From: Anisus vortex
Lineage: Eukaryota > Mollusca > Gastropoda > Planorbidae
DNA: 64,000 nucleotides
Direction: 5' to 3'
Assembly (NCBI GenBank): GCA_949126835.1
Contig: OX421499.1
Span: 8,511,026-8,575,025 of the forward strand
The notes under the pieces were generated by a model. It did not search any database. It was given only the letters and a program-made list of their open reading frames with translations, and was not told where the DNA came from. Below, in pieces: positions 25,901-34,143 of this stretch. Positions within the stretch are counted from its first letter, which is position 1, and each line of letters starts with the position of its first letter. The position numbers were made by a program, and so were the translations under genes.

Positions 25901-27063
25901 GTTTTATTAAAGTTTTAAGAACTAGTGTATGTAAAGTATTCTAAGATTTTAAGTCCCTTACAGGATGGAGAATGGATTTTACCTCTCTGATTAAGGAGTG
26001 TAGTTGGGGTTGAGCTTTATGTTGAGAGCGGCAAACCCATTCTTACTCTTTGTCTGAAAGTGACCACTGGCCATCACATGACCACATGGCCCCCGAAGTT
26101 TGTAAGTGACCACTGGCCATCACATGACAACATGGCCCCCAAAGTTTGTAAGTGACCACTGGCCATCACATGACCACATGGCCCCCAAAGTTTGTAAGTG
26201 ACCACTGGCCATCACATGAGCACATGGCCCCCGAAGTTCGTAAGTGACCACTGGCCATCACATGACCACATGGCCCCCGAAGTTCGTAAGTGACCACTGA
26301 CCATCACATGACCACATGGCCCCCGAAGTTCGTAAGTGACCACTGGCCATCACATGACCACATGGCCCCCAAAGTTCGTAAGTGACCACTGGTCATCACA
26401 TGACCACATGGCCCCCGAAGTTCGTAAGTAACCACTGGCCATCACATGACCACATGGCCCCCGAAGTTTGTTAGAATCTCAGTAACCAGAGTACTCTATA
26501 GTGCATTGACACCTGGGACCACATTAAAGGCTGTCTTCCGTCCTTGGCACCCACCCATTGTTTGACACTTCAATAGTTATACACGTTTTGAGGGTACAGA
26601 TGTGAGCAGGATTTATCATATTTATATTTAGCCCACAGCTTACTATGGGGAATGTGTGGTTAGCACATTCCCCAGTCAGCTTTATTTTCCCAAATGAATG
26701 TCAAGTACTCATAGATCTGGGTAGACTTTGGTATGCTTTTAAATGCTGGATTTTAATCCTTGGCCTTCAAAACCGTAATGTAATGCTCTTTCTTGCGCCC
26801 CATCAAATCAATTTGATTTTGCTTCAGTGATCATACAGCATTTGTTCAATGAAGTTACGTCCAAAAATTTTTTACTATTTTTTGGGGTCTTTCTGACATT
26901 TGTGTTGTTTTTTTTTCAATACAGGTCTCCAGTGTGTGATGAGATCATCAACTGCAGAGGCGATCAAGTAAAATTGGGTGTCAGGGTGAGGGTCTTTGCC
27001 TACCCGGAGTCAGCCTGTGCAACGTGGATCATGTTTGCCTGCAAATACAAATCGATAGTATAG
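6176..27063 (+). CDS. CEP76: CEP76, centrosomal protein of 76 kDa (12 exons, complete)
   Basis: CDS join: 6176-6238, 8298-8532, 11148-11375, 11603-11788, 12292-12518, 13819-14010, 14231-14394, 16187-16307, 17212-17424, 19488-19575, 20250-20379, 26925-27063. Every intron is GT-AG, phases agree, and the product is an unbroken 661 residues (human CEP76: 659). It starts MALPPEKINELKQIIHSQ and ends SACATWIMFACKYKSIV. Established role: a centriolar protein that binds CP110 and restrains centriole reduplication. Domains by family knowledge: an N-terminal helical region, a C2 domain (about residues 100-260), a transglutaminase-like domain (about 330-460) and a conserved C-terminal region. In the transglutaminase-like domain DCEDH gives Cys379, and HTWVM gives His410. 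Introns range from 220 to 6545 bp and carry transposons, none touching an exon. No frameshift or missing conserved block was seen. Identification is by recognition of the protein across its whole length. Confidence 0.96.
7364..7509. mobile_element. hAT-type MITE (family M1, copy 1) in CEP76 intron 1
   Basis: Ends are CAGTGCCCTCAC and GTGAAGGCTCTG, which are imperfect inverted repeats. The flanks are the identical 8-bp duplication ggtagcaa (7356-7363 and 7510-7517). At 146 bp with no coding potential it must be non-autonomous. A second copy lies in intron 11. Confidence 0.8.
7683..7845. repeat. Local tandem duplication in CEP76 intron 1
   Basis: A block containing gagatagttttgcttacaat followed by tttcatt occurs at about 7696-7735 and again at about 7796-7843, with a shared acaattttatta-type lead-in. 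Two diverged copies of a roughly 100-bp unit. Confidence 0.55.
8298..8532 (+). CDS. CEP76: CEP76 exon 2 (residues 22-100)
   Basis: Acceptor tccacag at 8291-8297, donor gtatta at 8533. It reads NDIQNKIRGVVSKM..., then FNAADVMGQFQQQGIIDEIL, the conserved N-terminal helical region. It leaves one base of the Ala100 codon, completed by exon 3. Confidence 0.93.
8660..10935 (+). mobile_element. hAT transposon with transposase remains, in CEP76 intron 2
   Basis: Termini CAGTGCTTTTTTTGT and ACAAAAAAAGCGCTG form a 15-bp inverted repeat with one mismatch. The flanks carry TATATATA on both sides (8652-8659 and 10936-10943), an 8-bp duplication consistent with hAT insertion into a (TA)n tract. It contains a broken transposase in the same direction as CEP76. 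Confidence 0.85.
9009..10887 (+). pseudogene. hAT transposase (KIAA1586-like), broken
   Basis: The first 246 codons run MEMKKISDFFLRLND... through a TTF/BED-like zinc-binding region (WLSIHKKKLGCIPCGKVG). A stop at 9747-9749 interrupts, and the same frame resumes at once with SLIIDESTTLSQKLILIVYI, the first catalytic Asp region. Then come LVSLACDGAAVMLGSKCGVK and VWHCANHQL. Further frameshifts separate LSTRWEASSFRSVLAFW and the C-terminal dimerisation signature ISSSEAERGFLQMNLI (about 10730-10790). The order matches hAT transposases related to the domesticated gene KIAA1586. At least three breaks make it non-coding now. Confidence 0.8.
10936..10974. repeat. (TA)n microsatellite
   Basis: About 19 TA units directly follow the hAT terminus. 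This is probably the pre-existing target tract. Confidence 0.9.
11148..11375 (+). CDS. CEP76: CEP76 exon 3 (residues 100-175)
   Basis: Acceptor ccttag, donor gtatgt. It reads ANIDPTRRYLYLLVKGGKAF and FRNQRFRSRPVPCAVEPEF, the start of the C2 domain, which is strongly conserved with vertebrate CEP76. It ends in phase 1. Confidence 0.95.
11603..11788 (+). CDS. CEP76: CEP76 exon 4 (residues 176-237)
   Basis: Acceptor tcactag, donor gtgaac. It reads MIDIPSMLSICDPVHLVLIK, then SSHFLEWRALL and VEVFGTG, the middle of the C2 domain. Phase 1 at both ends. Confidence 0.95.
12292..12518 (+). CDS. CEP76: CEP76 exon 5 (residues 238-313)
   Basis: Acceptor cattttag, donor gttagt. It reads VPVGILDLHLEMFP, then KERLFLVYAKQWWKEYLQIR and LVKLFAQ, the end of the C2 domain and the linker to the transglutaminase-like domain. 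Confidence 0.95.
12603..13104 (-). mobile_element. Helitron-like non-autonomous element (copy 1), CEP76 intron 5
   Basis: Read on the minus strand it begins TCTATCTATATATATAAAG near 13104. It ends near 12603 after a GC-rich hairpin (CCTGGGCAACGCTGGGG, about 12614-12630). The last ~190 bp match the end of a larger element at 39409-42195, and the same 19-bp start is present there. The interior contains two short tRNA-like stretches (for example CCCTGGCTGAGTGGTAAGC). Helitron is inferred from TC-start plus terminal hairpin; no CTRR end is preserved. Confidence 0.5.
13640..13757. repeat. 15-bp minisatellite in CEP76 intron 5
   Basis: About eight head-to-tail copies of gggagtaatgttgat, one with a T-to-G change. 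It ends about 60 bp before the exon 6 acceptor. The open frame across it (MGVML repeated) follows from the 15-bp period. Confidence 0.95.
13819..14010 (+). CDS. CEP76: CEP76 exon 6 (residues 314-377)
   Basis: Acceptor gtcttag, donor gtaggt. It reads RPVSSYVKSMRAGRLLGTPR, EAARFVSLM, GGGGRVEQW and AFLCRNRG, the N-terminal part of the transglutaminase-like domain. Whole codons at both ends. Confidence 0.95.
14231..14394 (+). CDS. CEP76: CEP76 exon 7 (residues 378-431, TGL core)
   Basis: Acceptor catccag, donor gtgaga. It begins DCEDHAILLCNLLLGFGLNA and contains VCVGTK, HTWVM and ITFWESLNGH. It holds the Cys379 and His410 that would be two members of a papain/transglutaminase-type triad. Confidence 0.95.
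14545..14722 (+). mobile_element. SINE-A copy 1 (CEP76 intron 7)
   Basis: tRNA-like head ctggcctagcgg ... ggtttgaatccc (A-box and B-box-like), followed by the SINE-A body (gagggtgtccctgaatctac, tgatggttac, gttggggcaaaataaaggta). Shortened at the 3' side. Confidence 0.65.
16187..16307 (+). CDS. CEP76: CEP76 exon 8 (residues 432-472)
   Basis: Acceptor gtttaaag, donor gtatgt. It reads FIHEAINPNAPPM and NYPYKTVGCIFNHQSFYANS. It completes the Arg codon begun in exon 7 and ends in phase 0. Confidence 0.93.
16531..16633. repeat. 15-bp minisatellite in CEP76 intron 8
   Basis: Seven copies of a cagagaaggagttg-type 15-bp unit (variants aatgag, aatggg). Confidence 0.9.
16690..17150 (+). pseudogene. 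LINE 3' fragment, family L-B type (copy 2), CEP76 intron 8
   Basis: The frame reads VPQRTLRSADSSLLEVPCFS, then RAFSISGPKVWNLLN, the usual C-terminus of CR1/L2-type RTs. The 3' UTR ends with tgcttacattatgtttgttg, gcagcgctatacaaat and an (ATT)n tail near 17150. It is on the same strand as CEP76 and lacks the RT core. Confidence 0.7.
17212..17424 (+). CDS. CEP76: CEP76 exon 9 (residues 473-543)
   Basis: Acceptor tcattag, donor gtaagt. It reads PSESVEVCHFDLHNEAHWKS, SRDAIVSVCGPGA, a Pro-rich stretch, then LEQQLKVLVMEHRR. Markedly GC-richer than the flanking introns. Confidence 0.93.
17767..19380 (-). mobile_element. 5'-truncated LINE insertion, antisense in CEP76 intron 9
   Basis: The insertion is flanked by the 8-bp repeat tggaactt (17759-17766 and 19381-19388), consistent with target-primed reverse transcription. 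Homology to the LINE ends sharply at both points. The 3' end (near 17767) carries a perfect CGTCT/AGACG hairpin (17781-17795). The 5' truncation falls just upstream of the catalytic RT core. The long intact frame suggests a fairly recent insertion. Confidence 0.8.
17807..19369 (-). CDS. LINE reverse transcriptase, partial, frame intact
   Basis: 520 codons from the first ATG. Homology extends a few codons upstream (IPQD before MRDANIITLYKNKG), so the protein is cut at the 5' end. RT motifs in order: YRGISLLSIVGKAYARVILN (about residue 22), QCGFRAGRSTADMIF (54), the first catalytic Asp in AFIDLTKAFD (88), SSGVKQGCVLAPTLF (145) and the catalytic FADD at about residue 210. Then come the TYLGSIISS and LLYGCESW regions, RRILQIKWQDRVSN, LRWLGHVKRMN, GRIPKDLLYGELVEG and a terminal Cys/His finger (CLKCGRDC, two His, C). 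The endonuclease and 5' UTR are absent, so it cannot mobilise itself. The clade is undetermined. It overlaps no CEP76 exon. Confidence 0.88.
   Translation of the reverse strand: MRDANIITLYKNKGDRSDCNNYRGISLLSIVGKAYARVILNRLQTLASRIYPESQCGFRAGRSTADMIFSLRQLQEKCQEQQMPLYIAFIDLTKAFDLVSRGGLFSLLQKIGCPPHLLAVVRSFHDNMHSTVCYNGATSKEFPVSSGVKQGCVLAPTLFGIFFSMLLQHAFKDCSEGVFIHTRSDGKLYNIARLRAKTKVKKVLIREMLFADDAALTSHTEDGLQQLVTCFSQACKEFGLTVSLKKTNVMAQGTETPPNIVIDGHTLEVVESFTYLGSIISSSQSIDLEINSRIARAATVMAQLKQRVWDNSSLTERTRLRVYHACVLSTLLYGCESWTTYARHEKKLNSFHMRCLRRILQIKWQDRVSNTEVLGRANMSSLHAVLSEKRLRWLGHVKRMNAGRIPKDLLYGELVEGHRKIGRPKLRFKDLCKRDLNESSIDLDTWECQASDRPTWRLAVRLGTSRAETGRMEAAIQKRARRKVPLQQPSTFKCLKCGRDCHSRVGLHSHSRRCSWSPLP
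19488..19575 (+). CDS. CEP76: CEP76 exon 10 (residues 544-572)
   Basis: Acceptor caactag, donor gtatca. It reads DQGLTTSWDDQLSYILTPAL then SAYETERLT. It has no ATG and was found by matching the CEP76 protein between exons 9 and 11. Confidence 0.92.
19705..19800 (+). repeat. LINE/SINE 3' tail fragment (family L-C)
   Basis: Contains catgctaaatttaatagcat followed by ggatagaagtgct and an (ATT)-rich tail. The same tail occurs at 50354-50445 and 63140-63215. No coding part is left. Confidence 0.6.
20250..20379 (+). CDS. CEP76: CEP76 exon 11 (residues 573-615)
   Basis: Acceptor tttttcag, donor gtgaga. It reads NEEFQDAVRLSVPDGQSFKG then HRNARKAFVTCL. It ends in phase 2 within an Arg codon completed by exon 12. 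Confidence 0.93.
20481..20638. mobile_element. hAT-type MITE (family M1, copy 2), CEP76 intron 11
   Basis: Same ends as the intron 1 copy (CAGTGCCCTCAC ... GGGCTCTG) and the same interior (ggcggcaaat, gcaagggggcgt). Flanking 8-mers gtcagtag and gtcagcag differ at one position, as expected for an old target duplication. Confidence 0.8.
21000..21260 (-). repeat. LINE 3'-end repeat, family L-A (copy 2)
   Basis: Reverse-complement copy of the L-A 3' end. It is recognisable from gtcttgcattttgattagtg, ccattccctggattccactg and agaaagagtacttgtatgca. Confidence 0.6.
21811..24233 (-). mobile_element. Decayed hAT transposon in CEP76 intron 11
   Basis: Left end caggcgtgtcaaac and right end gtttgacatacctc are imperfect inverted repeats. 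Both flanks carry the 8-bp duplication gtttaaaa (21803-21810 and 24234-24241). On the minus strand, broken frames encode a GTF2IRD2/SCAND3-like hAT transposase. The clearest piece is 23349-23588 (MSLPLMQAMNSAEWSPL, VKENFVKHCLGKAADIVCQQ); downstream pieces include DGAANMVGRHNGV. Many stops, so inactive. Confidence 0.85.
25466..25835. mobile_element. hAT-type MITE (family M2), CEP76 intron 11
   Basis: Perfect 16-bp inverted ends caggggtcgggaacct / aggttcccgacccctg and identical 8-bp duplications ttttaaat (25458-25465 and 25836-25843). The interior has gagagccatggacacc/gagccacatctggctc motifs and no coding potential. Confidence 0.9.
26060..26473. repeat. 46-bp minisatellite, 9 copies, CEP76 intron 11
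   Basis: Nine head-to-tail 46-bp units starting gtgaccactggccatcacat and continuing gaccacatggcccccgaagt. Units differ by one to three substitutions and no indels. It lies about 450 bp before the last exon. Confidence 0.97.
26925..27063 (+). CDS. CEP76: CEP76 exon 12 (residues 616-661 and stop)
   Basis: Acceptor caatacag. It reads SPVCDEIINCRGDQVKLGVR, VRVFAYPESACATW and the conserved end FACKYKSIV before TAG at 27061-27063. It lies 6.5 kb from exon 11 across a repeat-filled intron. Confidence 0.96.
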
Positions 27064-27875
27064 GGTTGATTTCAATCAAACATCTTCCAGCCTCCTGTAA
27101 ACTTTGCAGCCCGCATTTTATTTTTTGACTTGGCAGAAAGGATCTACCTCTTAAAGAAATTTCTCCACTTAGTGCGGCAAGTGCTGTCAAGCTGAGAGAT
27201 TCTAGACACTATTATTAACTGAAACCAGCCAATGAACTATCGGGGAAAATATCTGAATAATAAAATACAATGAAACCTTAACGACAAGGAAAGTTGTTAA
27301 GAAATGACATAGATAATGTCAGATACAGGATAATGAATGCACACATGATGTTTTGTTTGTGTATTCCCTGTGGCAACAAGCATTCCTTATTCATTTTTAT
27401 TTTAGAAGAGACATATTTAAGAAACTTAACTTTTTTTTTTTTCAGTTATATATATCTTGTCAGCGAATTTTATAGAGTTCATAGAATTTAGTTGTTTTTG
27501 TTCATTTCATTTATTTTTGTTATTCATTCTTAGAGAGTGTTGAGCTTTATGACCTTTGAGAGTAGAAGGGTAAGTCTATGGTAACCATGATTTTTTGTTT
27601 GTTTTACACGTTTTTAGTGTCAAATTTACTTATTGCATATCACTTTTAAAAAGTTGGAGGTCAATTCTAAAATAATATAGTCTAAAATATAGACATGCAT
27701 TTCATGCCTTGATTTTCAAACAATCATAAATAATGTTCCTGCCATATGTAAATAAAAATGACCATTCATTGACAGCTGATTGTATGGGCATAAAATCAAA
27801 CAACAAATATTTCAGGCTTGAAAGTGAATTGTGCTCGGTTTAACTGAGAAGCCGATTTTTTTTTATGTACATCTT
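27064..27875 (+). promoter_or_regulatory. CEP76 3' UTR region with poly(A) signal candidate
   Basis: An AATAAA hexamer lies at 27259-27264, 196 bp after the stop codon, and is the best poly(A) signal candidate. The rest is AT-rich, and no other gene was seen to 27875. Confidence 0.4.
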
Positions 27876-27879
27876 ATCT

Positions 27880-28110
27880 CCAGCTCCTGGTGCAGGCAAG
27901 AATTTTTTTCCCCAGGACGTGAAGGTGCCCCTGAGTCTATCCAGCTCTGATAGGTACCTGACCTTAGTTGGGGTAAAGTAATGGCGGCTGTGCATAGTGA
28001 TGGCCACATATCCCCTCGTCTGCCTTGGCCATAGAAACTGGGGTGAATGCTGCTTCACCAGCCCTATGATCAATTTAGTCCGGCCGGTACTTTTACTATT
28101 TTTTATTGGA
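27880..28110 (+). mobile_element. SINE-A copy 2
   Basis: SINE-A body from about ctcctggtgcaggcaagaat through gtgcccctgagtctatccag, tctgataggtacctgacctt and gctgcttcaccagccctatg. The tRNA-like head is mostly lost. Confidence 0.7.
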
Positions 28111-29824
28111 GACCTTTAAAGAAAACGGCCCAGAATTTCACTAGTGTCAAAACAACAGATGCAATATCTCCTTTAGGGTTTCACCAGCTGAGACAGCTTT
28201 CATCTGCAGAGTGTTTAACAGGGTTTATAGGTACATAATGTATTGCACCTCAATTGAACAATGCAATTTTAAACAAAAGCTATAAAATCAATTTAAAATG
28301 TTATCATTGTTCTGCTCTTGTCAATATGAATTTTACCAGAACTCCCAATCCACCGAGGACTAAGATAGACAACTCTCTTTGAGCCCTTTGGAGATGAACT
28401 CTGTCTGCATGAAAGGTTTTGGTCAAAGGTCCCTCCCCCACATCATCCCACCCAATGTTTCTTTCACAGGGCTGATGATTTGAACACATTCAATGCAGAG
28501 TTTTTATCTTACACCCATGTGTAGTGGTCTGGAAATAACATTTTTAAATCTTGGAGTGGGAAGTTGCCCCTGTTTCACCAAGGAATACAAACTTAAGCAC
28601 TAATTAGTTTGCAGTAGGGCTCTCAGACTATACGGCAAATTTTATGTCAGTTCTGCACTGAAATCTTTTTTTTTTTCAAGAACTGTAAATGTCATTTTCT
28701 TGTATTGCTCATGAAGGTTTTTTTATTGGTTTAAGTTGACGGATTAAATCTTTAATTTTTTGGCCTAAACATTTTTTTTTGTAAACAAAATATAAACCTT
28801 TTTTTTTTTGCTTGTTTATGTATTTTCTTTTTTTTTTAATTAACGAAACAGATCTACCAAAAAGATGTTTGTGATGGCCATAATGTAAATGTTGTTCTGT
28901 AAGCATTTTGAAACCCTAACACAAAGTTTTATTGGTCAAGTTTTAGGCGCCTGTATTTTTTTTACTGGTTTCCTGAGTTAATACCTTTGGCCAGGCCTTA
29001 ATATATCACGGTATTTCAGCTAATGGCTGATTTAAAAAAAAAAACAAGAACAGTAGCAATAGATAAAAGCTGAACTTTCCTTTTGATGCCATGTAATATT
29101 GCCGCACTACATCCAGTGTATATAATATATGTATATATCTTACAAAGCCATGCTTGAGTAGTCCGCTTTCAAAATGTACCGAGTTACTTTTTTTTGTAAA
29201 TTAGTCAATCACAAGAATACGTGTTATTTACCGGTATATACTGATCAACCTCCAAAATGTTCTTAGTACTCTAATATATTTTAGAAAATATGATGCGCCT
29301 ATCAAAAGATGCTAAATTGATGAATGAAAAGTACATTTCTGTAAAGTCAAGTTTCTGTTGACCTTTTGCAATTGGACTACTCACTTGTAAATACAATAGC
29401 TTTAGTCAAAGCTTCTAGGCCCGCCGTCCATTTCTGTTATTGAATAGCTGTTAAAAATGAAGAATAGCTTTCAAGAATGAACAAATTATATTGTGATTTT
29501 ATAACATTGTATTACGCCATTCTATTTTTCAAATTCTTCTATTTTATATAAAGTTCTTCAAAGATTAAATATTTTTTTATCAAAGTTTGTTTTTTTCCAT
29601 ATGTAGTAGTTATGCTCAAATCTACTAGTCTACTAATAGTTCCATGGTGTTGATTTATATGTTAACATGAAATGTCTAGACATGAAGGGAATCCTCGTAC
29701 ATTTTTCTATAAGGTGTTTAAAGAGATGGGGGAGAGAGAAATTGTGGCTATATGAAAACTTTGAGGGTAATTAAAATTTTGTTGTTGGTGGTGGGGGGGG
29801 GGGCATTTTCTCAAGAGTACACAG
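28111..29824. other. No gene recognised; AT-rich intergenic
   Basis: Poly-T/poly-A stretches, no supported coding region. One short segment near 29290-29400 resembles one near 24580-24670 (ttgcaattggactactcact versus ttgcaagtggaccactcatt), a minor dispersed repeat. Confidence 0.4.
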
Positions 29825-30032
29825 CAGGTGTTGGTAACCTATGGAACGCGCGCCACACTTGGCACGCAGAGCTATGTCCAATGGCACGCATAAGACCCCC
29901 CAAAATTGCATTGAAAGTTTCTTATACAAGCAATTGAGCTCTAGAGCAGGATGACTTTTTAGACAATTGGCACTCTGAATGAATTAGAAATCTTACTTTG
30001 GCACAGGATTATCAAAAGGTTGCCGACACCTG
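29825..30032 (+). mobile_element. hAT-type MITE (family M3, copy 1)
   Basis: Ends caggtgttggtaacct / aggttgccgacacctg. Interior contains ggcacgcagagct, caatggcacgcataag and gaatgaattagaaatc, shared with the elements at 40333-41871 and 48647-48863. Flanking 8-mers (gtacacag, gtttatag) match at five of eight positions, so the duplication is only weakly supported. Confidence 0.7.
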
Positions 30033-30400
30033 GTTTATAGAAGTACCTTCAAAAAAGATTTCATTATAAAATATATGTGAGAGGAACTGCCCACCCACAC
30101 AATGCTTTTCAAAATTCGTTCCAGACTTCATGCAACTGTCTGTTTTTGTTGACCATAAAGACAATACTAGTATCACTGGCCAGAATATAAATTGATGAAA
30201 AGTTCTTTTTCAAACAAACTATGCCACGTGGGATATTGTCAAACCATGATTAAGTTTTGTGAGACTATTTTTTCAAATACGGGTTTTTTAAAACAAATTA
30301 CACAAACATGCATGTTGAGATAGTGGCCTATAGTTCAAAAACGAATTATACCAAAACATTCTAGTCCAGATAGTCTACAATATTATAGTCAAGAGCAGGA

Positions 30401-30491
30401 GCATGAAACAGGTGGCCTGCGGGCCACAACAATGCCCGCCGACCCATTACTAGGCTAATATAAATGAATTTCCACTAGTTTTTGACACGCC
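30401..30491. repeat. Possible hAT terminal fragments
   Basis: A CAGGTGGCCTGCGGGCCAC stretch and a TTTTTGACACGCCTAG stretch resemble the ends of the element at 21811-24233, but no target duplication was found. Confidence 0.3.
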
Positions 30492-30539
30492 TAGTTGTAT
30501 CAAATTCTTTTTGTGGTCCAGTGGCAAAAAATGTAGCAC

Positions 30540-30770
30540 ACACCTGGTCTAGAGAAAACTTTAAAGTTATCAACATCATAGAAATGCATATAAGTACACT
30601 TTTCTTCCCGATTTGCTTCCGGGCATGGAATGGGTTGCATGAACAAAGCAGGAAAATCAGTAGGCCTAGCTTAACATCATAATCATGCAAAACCCTGATC
30701 AAAATGCAAGACTAGACTCAGATCACGGATGAGGTAGGAGGCAAGCAATAATCTTCTTTATAACATATAA
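30540..30770 (+). repeat. LINE 3'-end repeat, family L-A (copy 3)
   Basis: Contains gcatggaatgggttgcatga, aatgcaagactagactcaga, tcacggatgaggtaggaggc and aataatcttctttataac, as in the 2.2 and 37.9 kb copies. Coding part broken. Confidence 0.65.
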
Positions 30771-32529
30771 TAATATAACCTAAATCAGAAAATCAAGCTA
30801 CAATATTGAATAGTTTTAAAACAAATTCTACAAATATACATAGAAATGATTGAATAGTTCTTGAGAAAAAAGTATACACATACAAGAGATAGTAGAGTTC
30901 TTATAAAAGGCAAAGGCTGCAAAACCCCTGAGGGTGAAGTGTAGCCAGAAGTCGAATATGGAACAAAATCAATTTTGTGCTTTCAGTCTTTCTTCCAAAA
31001 TAGATCTTTGTTCACTTTCCCCAAAGCTGTATGACTCATTTAATTGCAGAAGCGCCTTCGATTAATTAATTGTATGGCATCGCTGAGTGTATAAGATACA
31101 TATTTATCTTTAAAAAAATATATATATTTATAGTTCAATCAATTTTTCATAAAAAAACATAATAAAATGAGTTTTATAATAGTCGGCTTAAGTGGCAGTG
31201 CTTAACTCAAGCCACTTCCTGTGCAGTTTTTCTCCCATCCTTGTGCTAAAACAACTAAAAAGTGGGGTTATTTTATGCCAAATATTATAGAAGCTAATAA
31301 TTCATTCAAAATTCATGAAACAGTGTCTATATTTATTTGCATTTTAACAAATTGCATCAACAGGTTTACGCATGATTGCACTGACGTAAGAATGTTTGTA
31401 TAACATCGCATACACCAAGGACAATAGTAACTGTCATGATATTGCCTCTGCAAACAAGGAGTACATTAGTGACTATCTTTGACTATGTATCCTAGCAACC
31501 GTTGTTTACCCCATTATGGAGTGTGACGTATTTGTACCGTTAAAAATTGATGAATAAAGGTTGGAGGAATGATGCACAATGTGCCTGTTAGGGCAGAAGT
31601 GACATTAATACGTATCCCTTCCACAATAAATTATGCAGATGCTAATTGTTGATGGTGCTATTACTATTAGACCCATAGATATATATTGTGATAGACCTTA
31701 CTAGGGAGGGTGGGGAAAAAAAGGGGGGGGGGGGTAGCGATATTTCAAGGGAAATAAGTACGATGAGAGATACATGTTATCGTCTGCTCTTACTGTCACC
31801 AATTTCACAAGAAGGCCATCGATTGTCGTGCCACCAACTAGGGAGCTTAAATGCCAAAAAAAAAAAAAATGTAAATATATATAAAAATTGCTCAGCTCCT
31901 ATTAATTTGCCAACTCCCTTTGGTTTGCCACTATTTATAGAGATCCCATCGTGGGAAGAACCTGATTGGCTAGTGCTAACAAAAAAAAAATCACCATCGT
32001 CACAAAAGGGCGGGGCATGTAAATAAACATTTATGAAAAATATCTTATTTTGAAGGGTTCATCAGATCAGAAGGGATGGTGCGCGAAGGGATATGGATGG
32101 GGGTGAGCGAGAGGGGGAAGGGGGTGGGGGACGTAATCCATAATATCCGCGGCGAGTGACGTCGCTTACTGGCATTTTTCCAAAAGACTAACAGTAGCGT
32201 TATTAAAAAGAAAATGCGTTCGAACATTTATCAATATTGCAGCCAGCAATTAGCTCTTGTGTTCGTTTTAATGACGAGAAAAAAAGAAAAAAAAAGAAAA
32301 AAATTTTTAAGAAAAGTTGTATAGTTCTATTTATTTATTTCTAGTAGGTGAATCATATGCTTAAGTAGTTGGTACTACATTGGTAGTTAACATAATACCT
32401 GGTTGTATCAACGTTCATGTTGATGGTCTCCTTTAATTGTAGGCCTAATTAACTTTACATGTAGGCCTAATATATGCTATGGCTCGATGAAACAAACCAC
32501 ACAAAAATATTATCCCCTCAGCTTAAGTC
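30771..32529. other. No gene recognised; intergenic
   Basis: AT-rich sequence with a G-rich run near 31720 and a short GC-richer patch near 32090-32160. Open frames here lack any recognisable domain. Confidence 0.4.
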
Positions 32530-32605
32530 ACACATCATCTTATCTTATAAGTTTAAGTTACAGACGCTACGTCCTACGTCCATCGTCCCCTCTTTATTTT
32601 TCTTT
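32530..32605 (-). repeat. LINE 3'-end repeat fragment, family L-A (copy 4)
   Basis: Only the end remains: catcttatcttataag, gttacagacgctacgtccta and cgtccatcgtc, the reverse complement of the L-A terminus. Confidence 0.5.
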
Positions 32606-32900
32606 GCAGAGGCGCGCGACGTCCTTTCTGGATAGCCTCTTACATTTACCAGTTTTGAGCTTGCATCCATTGTTGTACTTTATTGTTTGTTTGTTTTTTC
32701 ATGTTGTGTTTCGTAGTTTCTAGAACAAATTAATTGGATTTACATTGAGTCATTTAAAAAATAAGATAACCAGTGCCTTAAAATTTCACCCCCAGTGTTT
32801 GGCAAAGGGATGGGGGGGGGTGGAAGGGACGATAACAAACACGTTGCCAATCTAAGCACTAAAGATTTTATATCTAATCCTCTTCTTTAAAGTAAATCTT

Positions 32901-32903
<3 letters not shown>

Positions 32904-32980
<77 letters not shown>
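32904..32980. repeat. (CT)n microsatellite
   Basis: About 38 uninterrupted CT units. It abuts the 3' side of the LINE fragment on the minus strand, so it may be a simple-sequence tail. Confidence 0.97.
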
Positions 32981-32983
<3 letters not shown>

Positions 32984-33014
32984 ACCCCTCCCCCTCCTTT
33001 TCTCTCACGAAGAA

Positions 33015-33335
33015 CGTTAGGCTATATCCTTCGCCATTATCAGCTCCTAGTGGAGCATGGGCCAGTAACAATTACTTTCCATGTATTCCTGTCTCTGGCT
33101 ATCTTCTCTAGCTCTTCCAGCTTTTCCCGATCAGAAACACTTCCTTTTCTACTTCTCTCCGCCAGGTGTTCTTGGATCTACCTCTTCGTCTTGCACCATG
33201 TGGATTCCATGCAAGAGCTTGTCTAGGCGAATTTTTAGTCGGTTTTCTCAATGTCTGGCCTATTCATCCCATTTTGGGATTTCTTGTTCTATAGGAATAT
33301 GTGCTGTCCTAATTCAGCCTATTTTTTTTTGGTGG
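33015..33335 (-). pseudogene. RTE-like LINE C-terminal fragment
   Basis: The minus strand reads WNPHGARRRGRSKNTWRREV, then, after frame changes, GKSW, ARDRNTWKVIV and CSTRS. This is the classic end of RTE-type LINE proteins (W-x-P-x-G-x-R-R-x-G-R-P ... WRR ... LCSTRS). Frameshifts make it non-functional. Confidence 0.6.
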
Positions 33336-34143
33336 CGCCGTTATAAGCACATTTAAAGCACATAATATGGCACCCCGAGCAACTGTTCCTGTTATCAGTC
33401 GACCTACAGTGAACAGGCACTGGATTTTTCTGGGTTTTTACAGAGACATGCCAAAGCAAAATTACTTTTTTTTTTATTCTAATGGCTCAAAATAATTAGG
33501 ATATTGATAGGCCTATAGGGGCCTACTTAATCAGAAAATAAACTAAAATATGTATAATTAATTAATTACTTCAAAAACAAATTAAACAATATCTGAAAAC
33601 AACGTTCTTCAGATAAATCCTTTAGATCTATATCCAATTTGACCCTCGATACTCACAAGGCAAGAAACTAATATAATTCTAAGTTAATCGATTTATATAA
33701 AAGATTTTAAAATAAGGAGAAATCACTAACCTATATATTTAGTTCAGTGGGAGAAGTATGCTTAAGTTTGTCAATCAGCTGTTTTGAATAATGATTTGAA
33801 ATTCGCACCATAAAGTGCAATGAAAAATAAAATAAAAACTGATTTGTGTGGGTTGGGGAAGGGGGGGTTGTTGCTGAAAATTTGGACAAGTTTGGTTGTC
33901 CAAAGTAAAACGCCTATGTGCCAAGTTTCATCTCGATAGCATGACGCAATATGGACCAAGTAGTCTTTCAAAGATCGGGTCATCCGGTACAAATTAAGGA
34001 TTAATTTACTTAGAAAAAAAAATATTCTTGTGTTTTAAATAATATTATTTCCCCTGTTTCGGGACCCAGTGATCGTGATAAGGTTTGTGTATAACACCCA
34101 GAACATAATACATGAGTAGTCTACCTTGTATTCGAAGATACTT
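33336..34143. other. No gene recognised; intergenic
   Basis: AT-rich sequence. A stretch near 33905-33990 (gccaagtttcatctcgatag) resembles the tttcagctcgattggacc motif repeated at 36.2-36.6 kb. Confidence 0.4.

Noticed and set aside
30475..30702. Complete hAT MITE at 30.4-30.55 kb
   Set aside because: End-like motifs are present but no pair of matching ends or 8-bp duplication could be found.
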